In this document: piece after piece, positions 1 to 8,472 of the stretch | Numbering within the stretch: the first letter of the stretch is position 1 | Layout: every line of letters begins with the position of its first letter | DNA from: Hohaiivirga grylli | GTDB taxonomy: Bacteria > Pseudomonadota > Alphaproteobacteria > Rhizobiales > Beijerinckiaceae | Reading direction: 5' to 3' | NCBI RefSeq assembly: GCF_039655745.1 | Contig: NZ_JBBYXI010000001.1 | Span: forward strand, 186,001-250,000 | Length of the DNA: 64,000 nt | Program-made: the position numbers and the translations under genes | Notes under the pieces: generated by a model | Told to the model about the DNA's origin: nothing | Seen by the model: only the letters and a program-made list of their open reading frames with translations | Databases searched by the model: none

Positions 1-1
1 T

Positions 2-127
2 CTAGAGGCTTATGAGAGAGATCCTTATGCTGCTCATATCATCTATCCGGCAGGCCGCTATCTTGCAGGAAAGACAAGGGCAATGGTGGATTTTATGGCA
101 AAGACCTTCCATCAGGAACGTTTTTAA
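2..127 (+). CDS. LysR-type regulator, C-terminal fragment cut by window edge
   Basis: The frame is open from base 2 and ends at TAA 125-127, giving about 41 residues. The tail (HIIYPAGRYLAGKTRAMVDF then MAKTFHQERF) resembles the end of the LysR substrate-binding domain, where a proline-aromatic segment precedes the last helix of an effector domain. DNA-binding and start regions lie outside the window. It points toward the DoxX/VOC gene pair about 110 bp downstream, so it could regulate that pair, although LysR genes are more often divergent from their targets. The family call rests on a short tail only. Confidence 0.55.
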   Translation, partial: LEAYERDPYAAHIIYPAGRYLAGKTRAMVDFMAKTFHQERF

Positions 128-234
128 AACATTTTATTATTTCCAAAATAGAAATTTAAATATCTAAAACACACTAATAATCTTTGTAATGGAATATATT
201 ATATCGGGGTAATCATCTTTGACAGGATATTACC

Positions 235-645
235 ATGATTGATTCACGTACTGCTCCTTACGCCGCCCTTATTTTACGTCTTACGCTGGGTGTTCTCTTT
301 CTTATCCATGCCGGACTAAAGATTTTCGTCTTCACACCAGCCGGAACAGCGCAGTATTTTGCCTCTCTCGGGCTCCCATCGGCACTGGCTTATTTCACCA
401 TTGTCTGGGAAATTCTTGGTGGACTTGCCCTCATCACGGGCTTCTGGACACGTCTTGCGGCTCTGGCCATGATTCCTAATCTGCTTGGTACAATCGTAAC
501 GGTTCACGGAGCCGCTGGTTTCTTTTTTACAAACCCGAATGGTGGTTGGGAATATCCGGCCTTTTGGGCAATTGCCCTGCTGGTTCTCGCATTGTTAGGC
601 GATGGTGCCTTCGCCTTGAAGCCCACACCCGGCTACAAAAGGTAA
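235..645 (+). CDS. DoxX family membrane protein (CatD-like)
   Basis: This 136-residue protein has four predicted membrane helices (about 12-30, 45-67, 72-92 and 108-126) and the DoxX pattern near the N terminus (LRLTLGVLFLIHAGLKIF). An AGGA lies about 8 bp before the ATG. DoxX proteins are small inner-membrane subunits linked to quinone or thiol redox stress. The gene is followed after 4 bp by a VOC dioxygenase-like gene, which recalls the catDE arrangement of Bacillus (DoxX plus catechol 2,3-dioxygenase). The family is clear from sequence; a catechol or quinone detoxification role is inferred from the pairing. Confidence 0.85.
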   Translation: MIDSRTAPYAALILRLTLGVLFLIHAGLKIFVFTPAGTAQYFASLGLPSALAYFTIVWEILGGLALITGFWTRLAALAMIPNLLGTIVTVHGAAGFFFTNPNGGWEYPAFWAIALLVLALLGDGAFALKPTPGYKR

Positions 646-649
646 TTTT

Positions 650-1483
650 ATGATGCCTGAAGTAATCCCCTCTCTCAGAATCGGCCTGGTTACCCTGACA
701 GTTAATAACCTTGATTATGTCAGAAATTTTTATGAAAAAATCCTCGGTCTGATCCCGTTACATGAAACAGCAGGCCGCGTCGCACTCGGTACAGAAAAAG
801 AAGTACTTCTTGTGCTTGAAGAAGACAGGAACGCCAAAAGACATTCCATCAGAGAAGCAGGATTATTTCACACAGCCTTCCTCCTGCCGACCAGAGGCGA
901 TCTGGCCCGTTGGTTTTTGCATGCTCATCAGCTTGGTATTCATCTTCAGGGAGCATCTGACCACCTTGTCAGTGAAGCAATTTATCTTGCAGACCCGGAA
1001 GGCAATGGCATTGAAATTTACAAAGATCGTCCGCGCTCTGACTGGAGATGGCATGAAGGTCAGGTTGAAATGGCAACAATTGCACTTGATATTGCTGATC
1101 TTGTTAAAGATGCTGACGGTCAGAGCTGGGAAACCGTTCCGGCAGCCACCCGTATAGGACATGTCCATTTACAGGTCGGCCATATTGCAGAAGCAGAGAA
1201 ATTCTATGCCGATAAACTGGGGTTTGACATAACCTGCCATTACCCCGGCGCAACTTTCTACAGTACCGGCCAATACCATCATCACCTTGCGACCAACATC
1301 TGGAATAGCAGAAACGCACCTCCCAGAGAAAAAAATACAACGGGTCTTGCCCAGATTGAGTTGATTGCCGCAGAGCAGGATATAATCAGTGGCATTCGCG
1401 ATCGTACCGGCAATAAAGATTCTGGCAGCTTAATCATCGAAGATCCATGGCATAATAAAATTTCGATAAAAATGGCCTTCTGA
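650..1483 (+). CDS. VOC-superfamily dioxygenase (CatE/catechol 2,3-dioxygenase-like)
   Basis: This 277-residue protein has two vicinal-oxygen-chelate modules (about 8-125 and 165-275). Candidate metal ligands of the 2-His-1-carboxylate type are in the second module: His in IGHVHLQV, His in QYHHHLATN and Glu in LAQIELIA. An AAAGG precedes the ATGATG start. It is probably cotranscribed with the DoxX gene. CatE-type enzymes cleave catechols extradiolically in the cytosol, and the CatD/CatE pair in Bacillus protects against catechol and quinones. The exact substrate cannot be told, and a glyoxalase-type activity is the main alternative. Confidence 0.8.
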   Translation: MMPEVIPSLRIGLVTLTVNNLDYVRNFYEKILGLIPLHETAGRVALGTEKEVLLVLEEDRNAKRHSIREAGLFHTAFLLPTRGDLARWFLHAHQLGIHLQGASDHLVSEAIYLADPEGNGIEIYKDRPRSDWRWHEGQVEMATIALDIADLVKDADGQSWETVPAATRIGHVHLQVGHIAEAEKFYADKLGFDITCHYPGATFYSTGQYHHHLATNIWNSRNAPPREKNTTGLAQIELIAAEQDIISGIRDRTGNKDSGSLIIEDPWHNKISIKMAF

Positions 1484-1492
1484 AAAAAGAAA

Positions 1493-1518
1493 ACCGCCAG
1501 CATATAAAAGCTGGCGGT
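1493..1518 (-). terminator. Rho-independent terminator of the glycine-rich gene
   Basis: ACCGCCAGC and GCTGGCGGT form a perfect 9-bp stem with an 8-base loop. Read on the minus strand it is followed by a T-rich run (TTTTCTTTTTT), so it ends the minus-strand glycine-rich gene. It may also help stop transcription coming from the VOC gene. Confidence 0.8.
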
Positions 1519-1532
1519 CTTCGGTTACCTTA

Positions 1533-2606
1533 TCAGAATTTTGCTGCTACCTGGCAGAGAGCAACAACGTTGTCATCATAATCACTGGTTGCTTTCAGAA
1601 CATCAACGCAACGCTTCTTGAGCACAACCCGCTCCCGCTGGTTCATGTTGGAAACACGATCATAGGCAACATCATAATCACTTTGACTTGGTACAGAACT
1701 GAAGAAGCTGCCGAAGCCTCGTGTTCCACTTGAGGCACTGTTACCTCCTAAGCCACCAGCGTTATTACCGCCGCCGGCGTTTGTACCGCCACCACTGGTG
1801 CCGCCACCACTGGTGCCGCCACCGCTCGTACCACCGCCACCATTATTGCCACCTCCTCCGTTATTTCCACCACCACCATTGTTACCACCGCCGCCGTTGT
1901 TGCCACCACCTCCATTATTGCCGCCACCGCCTCCATTATTACCACCGCCGCCGGTACCACCACCAATACCAACACCAGCACCAACAGAAGCTGTATCGCC
2001 AATACCAACACCCGCGCCGGCATTAATACCGGTAGACCCATTCACGCTTGCACCAACACCAGCACTGACACCGCTGCTACCACCAACATTGGCTCCCACG
2101 CCTGCGCCAATACCACTGCTTGATGTTGCCGAGGCGCCAACACCCGCTGAGATTCCACTGGTACCACCGACATTTGCTCCTGCACCGGCATTCAAGCCAC
2201 TATTGCTCAGACCTGCACCGACACCAACAGAGGCTCCGCCAACACTCGCACCAACTCCAACATTAGCGCCACCAATAGCACCACCAACGGCACCTACTGT
2301 TCCTCCAACGGCATTCCCAAGACCGCCAACAGAATTGCCAACACCGCCAAGGGCACCACCGAGACCACCGCCAACACTTGCGCCAAGACCGCCAACTGCA
2401 CCACCAAGACTACCGCCAATACCGGCAGCTGCACCACCGCTGGATGCTGTACCGCCGCCGCCACCTGCAGTGCCACCACCGCCGCCAGCGGAACCACCGC
2501 CAAGCGCCAAGACCGATACCGGTGTTGCAAGAGCTAGAACTGTCACAATAAAAGCAGAGAAAACTACGGATGATCGTAGCTGATTTTTAGACCGAAGATT
2601 TGTCAT
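1533..2606 (-). CDS. Secreted glycine-rich repeat protein with conserved C-terminal Cys motif
   Basis: This 357-residue protein has three parts. Residues about 1-35 are a signal peptide (basic start, then VVFSAFIVTVLALATPVSVLA). Residues about 36-300 are low-complexity repeats: GGLGGAVGG-type units, then VGAGVGA/NVGGSSGVSAG units, then a tandem NNGGGG stretch and TSGGG units. The last 50 or so residues are ordinary sequence with two cysteines (LKKRCVDVLKATSDYDDNVVALCQVAAKF). Short alphaproteobacterial exported proteins with a similar two-Cys tail exist, but I know of no function. The repeats suggest a flexible cell-surface or adhesive linker. It is monocistronic with its own terminator. The repeat tract should be prone to length change. 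Confidence 0.75.
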   Translation of the reverse strand: MTNLRSKNQLRSSVVFSAFIVTVLALATPVSVLALGGGSAGGGGGTAGGGGGTASSGGAAAGIGGSLGGAVGGLGASVGGGLGGALGGVGNSVGGLGNAVGGTVGAVGGAIGGANVGVGASVGGASVGVGAGLSNSGLNAGAGANVGGTSGISAGVGASATSSSGIGAGVGANVGGSSGVSAGVGASVNGSTGINAGAGVGIGDTASVGAGVGIGGGTGGGGNNGGGGGNNGGGGNNGGGGNNGGGGNNGGGGNNGGGGTSGGGTSGGGTSGGGTNAGGGNNAGGLGGNSASSGTRGFGSFFSSVPSQSDYDVAYDRVSNMNQRERVVLKKRCVDVLKATSDYDDNVVALCQVAAKF

Positions 2607-2787
2607 GGCATTTCTCCCCTTAAACCTCTTATGAGTCTTAATTGGAGCGCTATTATTTTTTTTAAATTACCCCTTGAAAATTATTTCAGATACATATGAT
2701 TTAAAATTAAAATGCAAAATATTTATGTTAAATAACATAATATAATAAAAATTTTATCTTTTATTTTATAGAATCGTAGTGATTTTT

Positions 2788-2839
2788 ATCGTTTAACATT
2801 TCTGAAATTACAAATCGTTTAACATTTCTGAAATTACAA
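2788..2839. repeat. Perfect 26-bp tandem duplication
   Basis: Bases 2788-2813 and 2814-2839 are identical 26-mers (each begins ATCGTTTAACATTTC). They lie in the A+T-rich 277-bp gap between the divergent promoter side of the glycine-rich gene and the end of crcB. The rest of the gap is A/T-rich with no gene-like frame. Recent slippage duplication or a doubled regulatory site are both possible. Confidence 0.9.
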
Positions 2840-2883
2840 CATGCTCTTACTCAAGCAGAAATACTCAACAGAGTTTAAAAACT

Positions 2884-3267
2884 CTATTTCAAGTTATTTG
2901 CCAAAAGATAACCGGCAAAAGTAGCCAATAAACATAAAGTAACAGAAAGAAAAACATTCATGACAGCACGCGTCATTTCACCGTGCTCAATAAGCTCAAA
3001 CGTCTGCAAACTGAATGAAGAAAAAGTTGTAAACCCTCCGCAAATACCTACCATAAATACGACTCGCCATGCTTCAGGCACAGAAAAACGGCCTTCTGCC
3101 AACGTCAGGGATGCAAAAAATGCAATGGCAAAAGATCCGATGATATTAACGCTTATGGTACCAATGGGCATACTGACAGATCGCCCGACCGGATCCAGAA
3201 GCAGACCCAGCCAATATCTTAAAACTGACCCTATGGCACCACCGAGTGCAATTCCCAGAATAAGCAT
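2884..3267 (-). CDS. crcB: Fluoride ion channel CrcB/FluC
   Basis: This 127-residue protein has four membrane helices, usual for CrcB. Diagnostic segments are GGAIGSVLRYWLG near the N terminus and GGFTTFSSFSLQTFEL in helix 3 (the Phe/Ser/Thr-rich fluoride pore motif). FluC forms a dual-topology dimer in the inner membrane that lets fluoride leave the cytosol. I looked upstream for a fluoride riboswitch and did not see a convincing one. The gene stands alone. Confidence 0.93.
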   Translation of the reverse strand: MLILGIALGGAIGSVLRYWLGLLLDPVGRSVSMPIGTISVNIIGSFAIAFFASLTLAEGRFSVPEAWRVVFMVGICGGFTTFSSFSLQTFELIEHGEMTRAVMNVFLSVTLCLLATFAGYLLANNLK

Positions 3268-3496
3268 TATTAATCCCTACTTCTTCCCATCAAGAGGGCG
3301 AAAAGATACGTATATTTAGGGCTAAAAAGATTGCAGATCAATGAATTGCATTGAGTAGCCCTTAAAGAAGCTAAATAATATTTCATGGAACACAATTCAG
3401 CTGACATGCGTTGATCGCAAGCAGTGGATTATCCGGACCAGGCATCTCGCTTTCAAAATAATCCGCTACGGTTTTATTGAAGTAAGGATGATTCCT

Positions 3497-3982
3497 ATGT
3501 CTAAATATCTTGTTCTGACAAGTGCCGCAGCCTGTACACTCTCAGCGCTTTTCATGTTGGGTCAGGTACAGCCCGCACAGGCTCTGACGATGAAAGAGTG
3601 TAGTGCAAAATATCAGGCAGCCAAAGATAGCGGAAAACTTGGCACCATGAAATGGAATGATTTCCGCGCCAAAGAATGTGCAACTGACAGCACAGCAGCC
3701 ACTCCCGCTGCAACAGATACGAGAACAACAAAGACAAAAGCCGCAGCAAGAGAAGACGTTGAGCCGCCGGCACCAACAAAAGCCTCACCACGCGGCATGA
3801 CATTTCCAAAAGCCGTTTCTGCAAAATATGCCAGTGAAACAGCTGGAAAAGGCCGCATGCACACATGCCTTGATGCGTATAACGATGCCAAGGCAAAGAA
3901 TACTCTTAATGGTATGAAATGGATTGAGAAGGGTGGTGGCTATTACAGCTTCTGCAATGCCAGCCTCAAAGGCAGCAATTAA
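3497..3982 (+). CDS. Secreted protein with two copies of a Cys/GMKW motif
   Basis: This 161-residue protein has a signal peptide of about 28 residues ending near QPAQA-LT. The mature part has two related units: MKECSAKYQAAKDSGKLGTM followed by KWNDFRAKEC, and a second unit at the C terminus (CLDAYNDAKAKNTLNGMKW...FC). They are joined by a Thr/Ala/Pro-rich linker. Each unit has two cysteines and a conserved GxMKW, so each probably forms a disulphide-closed helical hairpin in the periplasm. Similar units occur in hypothetical exported proteins of alphaproteobacteria; no function is known to me. The ATG at 3497 is preferred over 3488 because AAGGA lies 8 bp before it. Confidence 0.7.
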   Translation: MSKYLVLTSAAACTLSALFMLGQVQPAQALTMKECSAKYQAAKDSGKLGTMKWNDFRAKECATDSTAATPAATDTRTTKTKAAAREDVEPPAPTKASPRGMTFPKAVSAKYASETAGKGRMHTCLDAYNDAKAKNTLNGMKWIEKGGGYYSFCNASLKGSN

Positions 3983-4009
3983 CCGAAACAGCCTCTAAGC
4001 GAACCCCTG

Positions 4010-4035
4010 AGACCCGCCGGACATCCTACGGGTCT
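4010..4035 (+). terminator. Rho-independent terminator
   Basis: AGACCCG and CGGGTCT form a 7-bp stem with a 12-base loop, followed by TTTT. It ends the secreted GMKW-motif gene. Confidence 0.7.
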
Positions 4036-4105
4036 TTTAACGCACTTACGGACATATCAGCACTTGCTAAAAAACTCTTATAAAGAGCCAGAAGTGGTGC
4101 ACAAT

Positions 4106-4396
4106 ATGAAACAAAATCATTATAAAATTACAGTTGAGCAACAGCACGATAAAGACGGCAATGCCGTCTCAGGCAAACAAATAGCCTTTAATGCCCGAAA
4201 TCATGATGATCTTCTTTTCGTTGTTGAGAAGATCAAAGGCCTCAATATTGCCAACGCAGAAGACAGTACAGCGATGGCAGTCGGGTTAAAACTGTTTACC
4301 GAAATCGTGCTTGAAAACAAAAATGAACCTGTCTTCAAAGAGCTTTTCCCCCTCGTTCGTGACATCATGCAGCACATCAAAAGTGGCATGAAATAA
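4106..4396 (+). CDS. DUF3861 family protein
   Basis: A small 96-residue cytosolic protein beginning MKQNHYKITVEQQHDKDGNA, with a central LFVVEKIK and an Ala/Gly-Leu segment (AMAVGLKLFTEIVLENKNEP). This layout matches DUF3861, whose members start M-K-x-x-x-Y and have no assigned role. The frame could extend 14 codons upstream to 4064, but the conserved family start is at 4106. It stands between two terminator-like hairpins as a single gene. Confidence 0.7.
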   Translation: MKQNHYKITVEQQHDKDGNAVSGKQIAFNARNHDDLLFVVEKIKGLNIANAEDSTAMAVGLKLFTEIVLENKNEPVFKELFPLVRDIMQHIKSGMK

Positions 4397-4505
4397 GCCC
4401 GGCATATTGTTGTTCAGACAATAGGCTGCTAGGCCTAGGCAAATACCAAATCACTCCATCCCCGCTATCGGGGCTCCCAACCACCTGAAGGAAGAGGAGA
4501 GCATC

Positions 4506-6146
4506 ATGTCTTCAACGCTTGTCCTCATCAACCTTCTGGGAGCCTGTGCCCTGCTGATCTGGGGGCTCCGTATGGTTAAAACGGGTGTGACCCGTGCCTT
4601 CGGCAGTCGCCTGAGACGTTGGCTTGCCCTTGGAACACAAAACAGGCTGATCGCTTTCTTTGCCGGATTACTGGCAACACTGATGATTCAGAGCAGCACC
4701 GCAACGGCCCTGATGGCAGCTTCATTTGCAAGCCAGCAGATGATTTCATCAGCCATGGGGCAGGCGATAATGCTGGGCGCCAATGTTGGAACCAGCCTTG
4801 TCACACAAATACTTAGCCTTAATCTTGGCTGGCTTTCTCCTTTGTTGATTCTGGCTGGTGTTGTCACATTCCAGTCCAATGAAAGCAGCAAGTACCATGC
4901 TATTGGGCGCGCATTGATCGGTCTGGGGCTGATGTTGCTCTCTTTGCACCTGTTGGGCGATGCAACGACACCAATCCGGGATTCGGCCGTCATGCGGAAT
5001 CTTTTGTCAGCCCTTGATGCTGCGCCGATTGTTGCCGTTATCATTGCTGCCGGATTAGCAATGATTGCATCATCCAGCCTTGCCGTGATCCTGTTTATCA
5101 TGTCACTGGCTTCCGGGAATATCATTAGCCCGGCCATTGCCCTGGCTTTGGTTCTTGGTGCCAATCTTGGAGGGGCCATCCCGCCTTATCTGGCAACAGT
5201 AGCAGGTGGTGCACTGGCAAAACGCATTACCATCGGCAATATTATCGTCCGTTTCGTCGGTGTCATCGCCGTTATGGCTTTTCTTACACCGCTCAGCCAA
5301 TTGTTCTCTGGCTGGATACCAAATACGGCATCAATGGTTATCGAGGCACACGTCGCATTGAATGTCATACTTGCGATAGTCTTTCTGCCTCTGATCGGCC
5401 CTTTGTCACGCCTGACAGCACGTTTTCTGCCAGAACCAAAAATTACAGAAGTTGGGCCGCGATATCTGGATAACTCCGCAATCAACACACCGGCTGTTGC
5501 TCTCTCCTGTGCTGCAAGGGAAACCCTGCGGATTGGTGATCAGATTGAGGTTATGATCCAGACAAGCTGGGAAGCCATGCGTACCGGCAATCTCAAGCTG
5601 TGTAACACAATCAACAAGCAGGAAAATCTTGTCGATACACTCTACAAGGCCGTTAAGATTTACCTTGTCGATATCGGACGGGAAGGGCTTGATAAGGATG
5701 ATAGCAAGCGTTCGGCAGAAATCATGTCTTATGCCATTAATCTTGAGCATATTGGCGATATCCTGCAGCGCGGGCTGACAGATATTGTTGCCAAGAAGAT
5801 CAAACAGCAGGTCTGGTTCTCCGATGCCGGTTTCAAGGAGATTGGCCAGATGTATGAGCTGACCATTGAGAACTTCCGTATTGCACAGGGTATATTCGTC
5901 TCCCGTGACAGCAATCTGGCCCACCAGCTTCTGGATACAAAAGCTGAGGTACATGATCTGGAACGTTCTTCTTACGAGCATCATCTGCTGCGGCTGCAGG
6001 AAGGAAAACCAGAAACACTCCAAAGCTCAACCCTGCATCTGGACGTTCTGCGTGATCTACGCCGTATCAACGCCCATATCAGGTCTGTTGCGTACCCTAT
6101 TCTTGATGAGAAACCAGAACAGATCTCATCAGAAGAAGAAACATAA
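4506..6146 (+). CDS. Na+/phosphate cotransporter (NptA/PNaS family) with PhoU-like tail
   Basis: 546 residues. The first 310 or so are membrane-spanning, with the duplicated Na/Pi-cotransport core. The first QSS motif is in LMIQSSTATALMAASF and the second inverted repeat carries ASSSLAVILFIMSLASGN. Residues about 335-535 are helical and soluble, resembling a PhoU domain (ETLRIGDQIEVMIQTSWEAM, later LEHIGDILQRGL). Family members import phosphate with sodium or control its efflux. A strong GAGGAGAG ribosome-binding site precedes the ATG. It converges with the kinase/USP gene 9 bp downstream. Confidence 0.9.
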   Translation: MSSTLVLINLLGACALLIWGLRMVKTGVTRAFGSRLRRWLALGTQNRLIAFFAGLLATLMIQSSTATALMAASFASQQMISSAMGQAIMLGANVGTSLVTQILSLNLGWLSPLLILAGVVTFQSNESSKYHAIGRALIGLGLMLLSLHLLGDATTPIRDSAVMRNLLSALDAAPIVAVIIAAGLAMIASSSLAVILFIMSLASGNIISPAIALALVLGANLGGAIPPYLATVAGGALAKRITIGNIIVRFVGVIAVMAFLTPLSQLFSGWIPNTASMVIEAHVALNVILAIVFLPLIGPLSRLTARFLPEPKITEVGPRYLDNSAINTPAVALSCAARETLRIGDQIEVMIQTSWEAMRTGNLKLCNTINKQENLVDTLYKAVKIYLVDIGREGLDKDDSKRSAEIMSYAINLEHIGDILQRGLTDIVAKKIKQQVWFSDAGFKEIGQMYELTIENFRIAQGIFVSRDSNLAHQLLDTKAEVHDLERSSYEHHLLRLQEGKPETLQSSTLHLDVLRDLRRINAHIRSVAYPILDEKPEQISSEEET

Positions 6147-6155
6147 TCCGATAAC

Positions 6156-7571
6156 TCAGCTGACTATTTCTGCCTCAAAATTCCGGCTTCGGACAACTGT
6201 TACAGAACAGGGTGCATGAGCCGCAACAGCACCGGAAACACTTCCCAGCATTGAACGCATTGTTGATTCAGCACGCGCACCCATCACAATATGGTTCACC
6301 CGGTTTTTGCGCGCATACTCCAGTAAGGCTTCCGACGCTGATACAGCTTCAAGCACATGGAATGTGACTGCATCTCCATTGGTCTCCAGCCCCTGCGCCC
6401 ATGCTTTCAGCTCAGCCAGACGTAACACATGCTTGTTACGGCCCTTTTCATCCAGCGAACTGTCCATCGCAATCCGGTTGACTTTCAGGACATTCAGGCA
6501 GGCAATGCGCGCATCAGGAACATTAAACAAAGTCCGCTCAACGCATTGGCGCAACGCACTGGCCAATGCGGCAGACTGCTCATTCAGATCAATTGCGACC
6601 AGAATAATCGGAGCATTCGCCCTTTGAGCTTCAACAACAGATGGCTTAACCGTTTCAAGGGGTATGGGGTTAAATCGCCGACGAATAACATCCCGCCACG
6701 GGTCACGTTTCATTTTATGTGCCCGAGCCGTCAGTTTAACTGAATTGAGATTTCGCAAATCAAGCGCCAGTTGTGCCGCTGTCGGATAGCGCCAGGCCGG
6801 ATTAACCTCAAGGCAGCGCAGAATGATCTCCTGAAGAGCCTCTGGAATTTCCGGGCGGAGTTTGCGTGGTGGAACAGGATCACGCCACAACCTGCGTTTC
6901 ATGCCCTTGAACCTTTGTGGGTTTCCAAAAGGCCGCTCACCCGTTGCAAAGAAATACATCAGGACACCCAGTGCAAACAGGTCACTCCGGTAGTCAGTGC
7001 GGGTTCCGAGCAGCTGTTCGGGTGCCATATAAGGCGCAGTACCATAAGGCAGATGAAACTGTTCCTGCATCAGATCAGGAAACTGGTTGTGGTGTGACAG
7101 GCCGTAATCAATCAAAACGGCATCACCATTGTCACGCATGATAATGTTCGAAGGCTTTATATCCAGATGCACCACATGCTGGCTGTGCAGATCATCAAGT
7201 GCATCGGCAATCCGGGCACCAATCTCCGCAACCTCAGAGGCCGGAAGCGGCAGCTCCTTTAATCGTGCAAAGAGTGATGTACCCTGTACCCACTCCATCA
7301 CGATATAGGGCATCACCATAAAATTACCGTTCGCAATGAACTTTGGCACATATCTGCCCGTAATACGGGGCATAATCATCTGTTCCATTTCGAAACCAAC
7401 GATGGCAGCCGGGTCATCCCCTTCTCCAATCATCGGAATCTTCATAAGCAACGGAATATCATAATCAGGATAGGTAACACTCCACAGGTTGGCCATACCC
7501 CGACTGTAGACCAACTCACCAATCGTGAAGCCATCGACATTATCGCCTGAGTGAATCCCCCCCGGTTTCAT
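6156..7571 (-). CDS. Bifunctional Ser/Thr protein kinase-universal stress protein fusion
   Basis: 471 residues. Residues about 12-275 are a Hanks-type kinase: Lys in PLLMKIPM, catalytic loop HLDIKPSNII, DYG in place of DFG, and APE in GTAPYMAPEQL. Residues about 318-465 are a universal stress protein domain starting APIILVAIDLNEQSAAL and ending with MGARAES...MLGSVSGAVA, close to the USP nucleotide-binding motif. No membrane helix or PASTA sensor is seen, so it is probably cytosolic. It is 1 bp downstream of a metallophosphatase gene, so a kinase-phosphatase stress switch is plausible. Targets are unknown. Confidence 0.9.
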   Translation of the reverse strand: MKPGGIHSGDNVDGFTIGELVYSRGMANLWSVTYPDYDIPLLMKIPMIGEGDDPAAIVGFEMEQMIMPRITGRYVPKFIANGNFMVMPYIVMEWVQGTSLFARLKELPLPASEVAEIGARIADALDDLHSQHVVHLDIKPSNIIMRDNGDAVLIDYGLSHHNQFPDLMQEQFHLPYGTAPYMAPEQLLGTRTDYRSDLFALGVLMYFFATGERPFGNPQRFKGMKRRLWRDPVPPRKLRPEIPEALQEIILRCLEVNPAWRYPTAAQLALDLRNLNSVKLTARAHKMKRDPWRDVIRRRFNPIPLETVKPSVVEAQRANAPIILVAIDLNEQSAALASALRQCVERTLFNVPDARIACLNVLKVNRIAMDSSLDEKGRNKHVLRLAELKAWAQGLETNGDAVTFHVLEAVSASEALLEYARKNRVNHIVMGARAESTMRSMLGSVSGAVAAHAPCSVTVVRSRNFEAEIVS

Positions 7572-7572
7572 A

Positions 7573-8313
7573 TCAGCGCCCTTTTATCAAACGATCAGCC
7601 AGAACATCCGGCAGACCTGCTTCACGAATTTTCCGGGCTGCGGTTTCATTATCATACGGGACACGCCGGAAACTGAGTTCACTTCTCTCCGTATCATAAA
7701 GGCCGAACGCGGCTGTTGCATAGCCATCTCTCGGTTGACCAACTGCTCCCATTACCGCCACCCATCTGTGCTGGGCCAGTAAAGGAACCGGCAATGCCAC
7801 AACAGGCGGAAACCGAATAACCTTACCCGTAAAGGACGTACCATAGAGCATCGGCACATGGACATGGCCACAAAAGCTGACACGGGCATGACATGCATCC
7901 ATATGCTTGTGGGCGTCAGATGTATTCAGAAGATATTTCCAGCGTTCCGGATCATTGGCCGTTGCGTGAACATAAAGCCGATCTTCCTCTTCAATAATAA
8001 AGGGAAGCCCATCCAGAAAAGCACATTCCGTTTGACCAAGCTGGTTACGTGTCCACTCAATCGCAATCTGTGCCACAGAATTAAAAGAAGCATTCAGATC
8101 TGTGACAGCTTCATCATGATTACCCCTGAGAACCACCGCCCCCTGTTCAGCTAACTCCATGGTTTTTGTCACACACCATTCCGGGTCTGCGCCGTAACCA
8201 ACAATATCACCCAGCAGCACATAACGCTCCGCACCGGCTCCTTCAGCTGCATCCAGCACAGCTTCATAAGCCTCACGGTTGGCGTGAATATCAGAGAGTA
8301 GGGCAATCAGCAT
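7573..8313 (-). CDS. Metallophosphoesterase (calcineurin-like)
   Basis: This 246-residue protein shows all family metal-binding motifs in order: SDIHAN near the start, GDIVGYG, GNHDEAV and GHVHVPML. Members of this YfcE/PP1-like branch hydrolyse phosphodiesters or phosphoproteins with two metal ions. The gene is translationally coupled to the kinase-USP fusion that follows (1 bp between stop and start). That suggests the phosphatase may reverse the kinase or act in the same stress response, but this is inferred from context only. Confidence 0.88.
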   Translation of the reverse strand: MLIALLSDIHANREAYEAVLDAAEGAGAERYVLLGDIVGYGADPEWCVTKTMELAEQGAVVLRGNHDEAVTDLNASFNSVAQIAIEWTRNQLGQTECAFLDGLPFIIEEEDRLYVHATANDPERWKYLLNTSDAHKHMDACHARVSFCGHVHVPMLYGTSFTGKVIRFPPVVALPVPLLAQHRWVAVMGAVGQPRDGYATAAFGLYDTERSELSFRRVPYDNETAARKIREAGLPDVLADRLIKGR

Positions 8314-8472
8314 CGTGTTTTCAGAATAGTTTGAATCGTGTCACTCTATCGCCTGAGTTTAGATAAAACCATTCAACAGAAGATAAAGATCAGATTAATC
8401 AGAAAATTACTCGACGAATTGAGACATCATGCATATCTCTTATCTATCAAAACAAAAAATACAGGCGTCATC

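Noticed and set aside
1798..2583. Long proline-rich plus-strand frame
   Set aside because: It is the complement of the Gly-rich repeats; the minus-strand frame has a signal peptide, ordinary C-terminal domain and terminator.
3268..3360. Possible fluoride riboswitch upstream of crcB
   Set aside because: The conserved loop and pseudoknot segments of the crcB motif were not found on the minus strand.
5406..6023. 205-codon minus-strand frame inside the Na/Pi cotransporter gene
   Set aside because: Shadow of the PhoU-like domain; no family features of its own.
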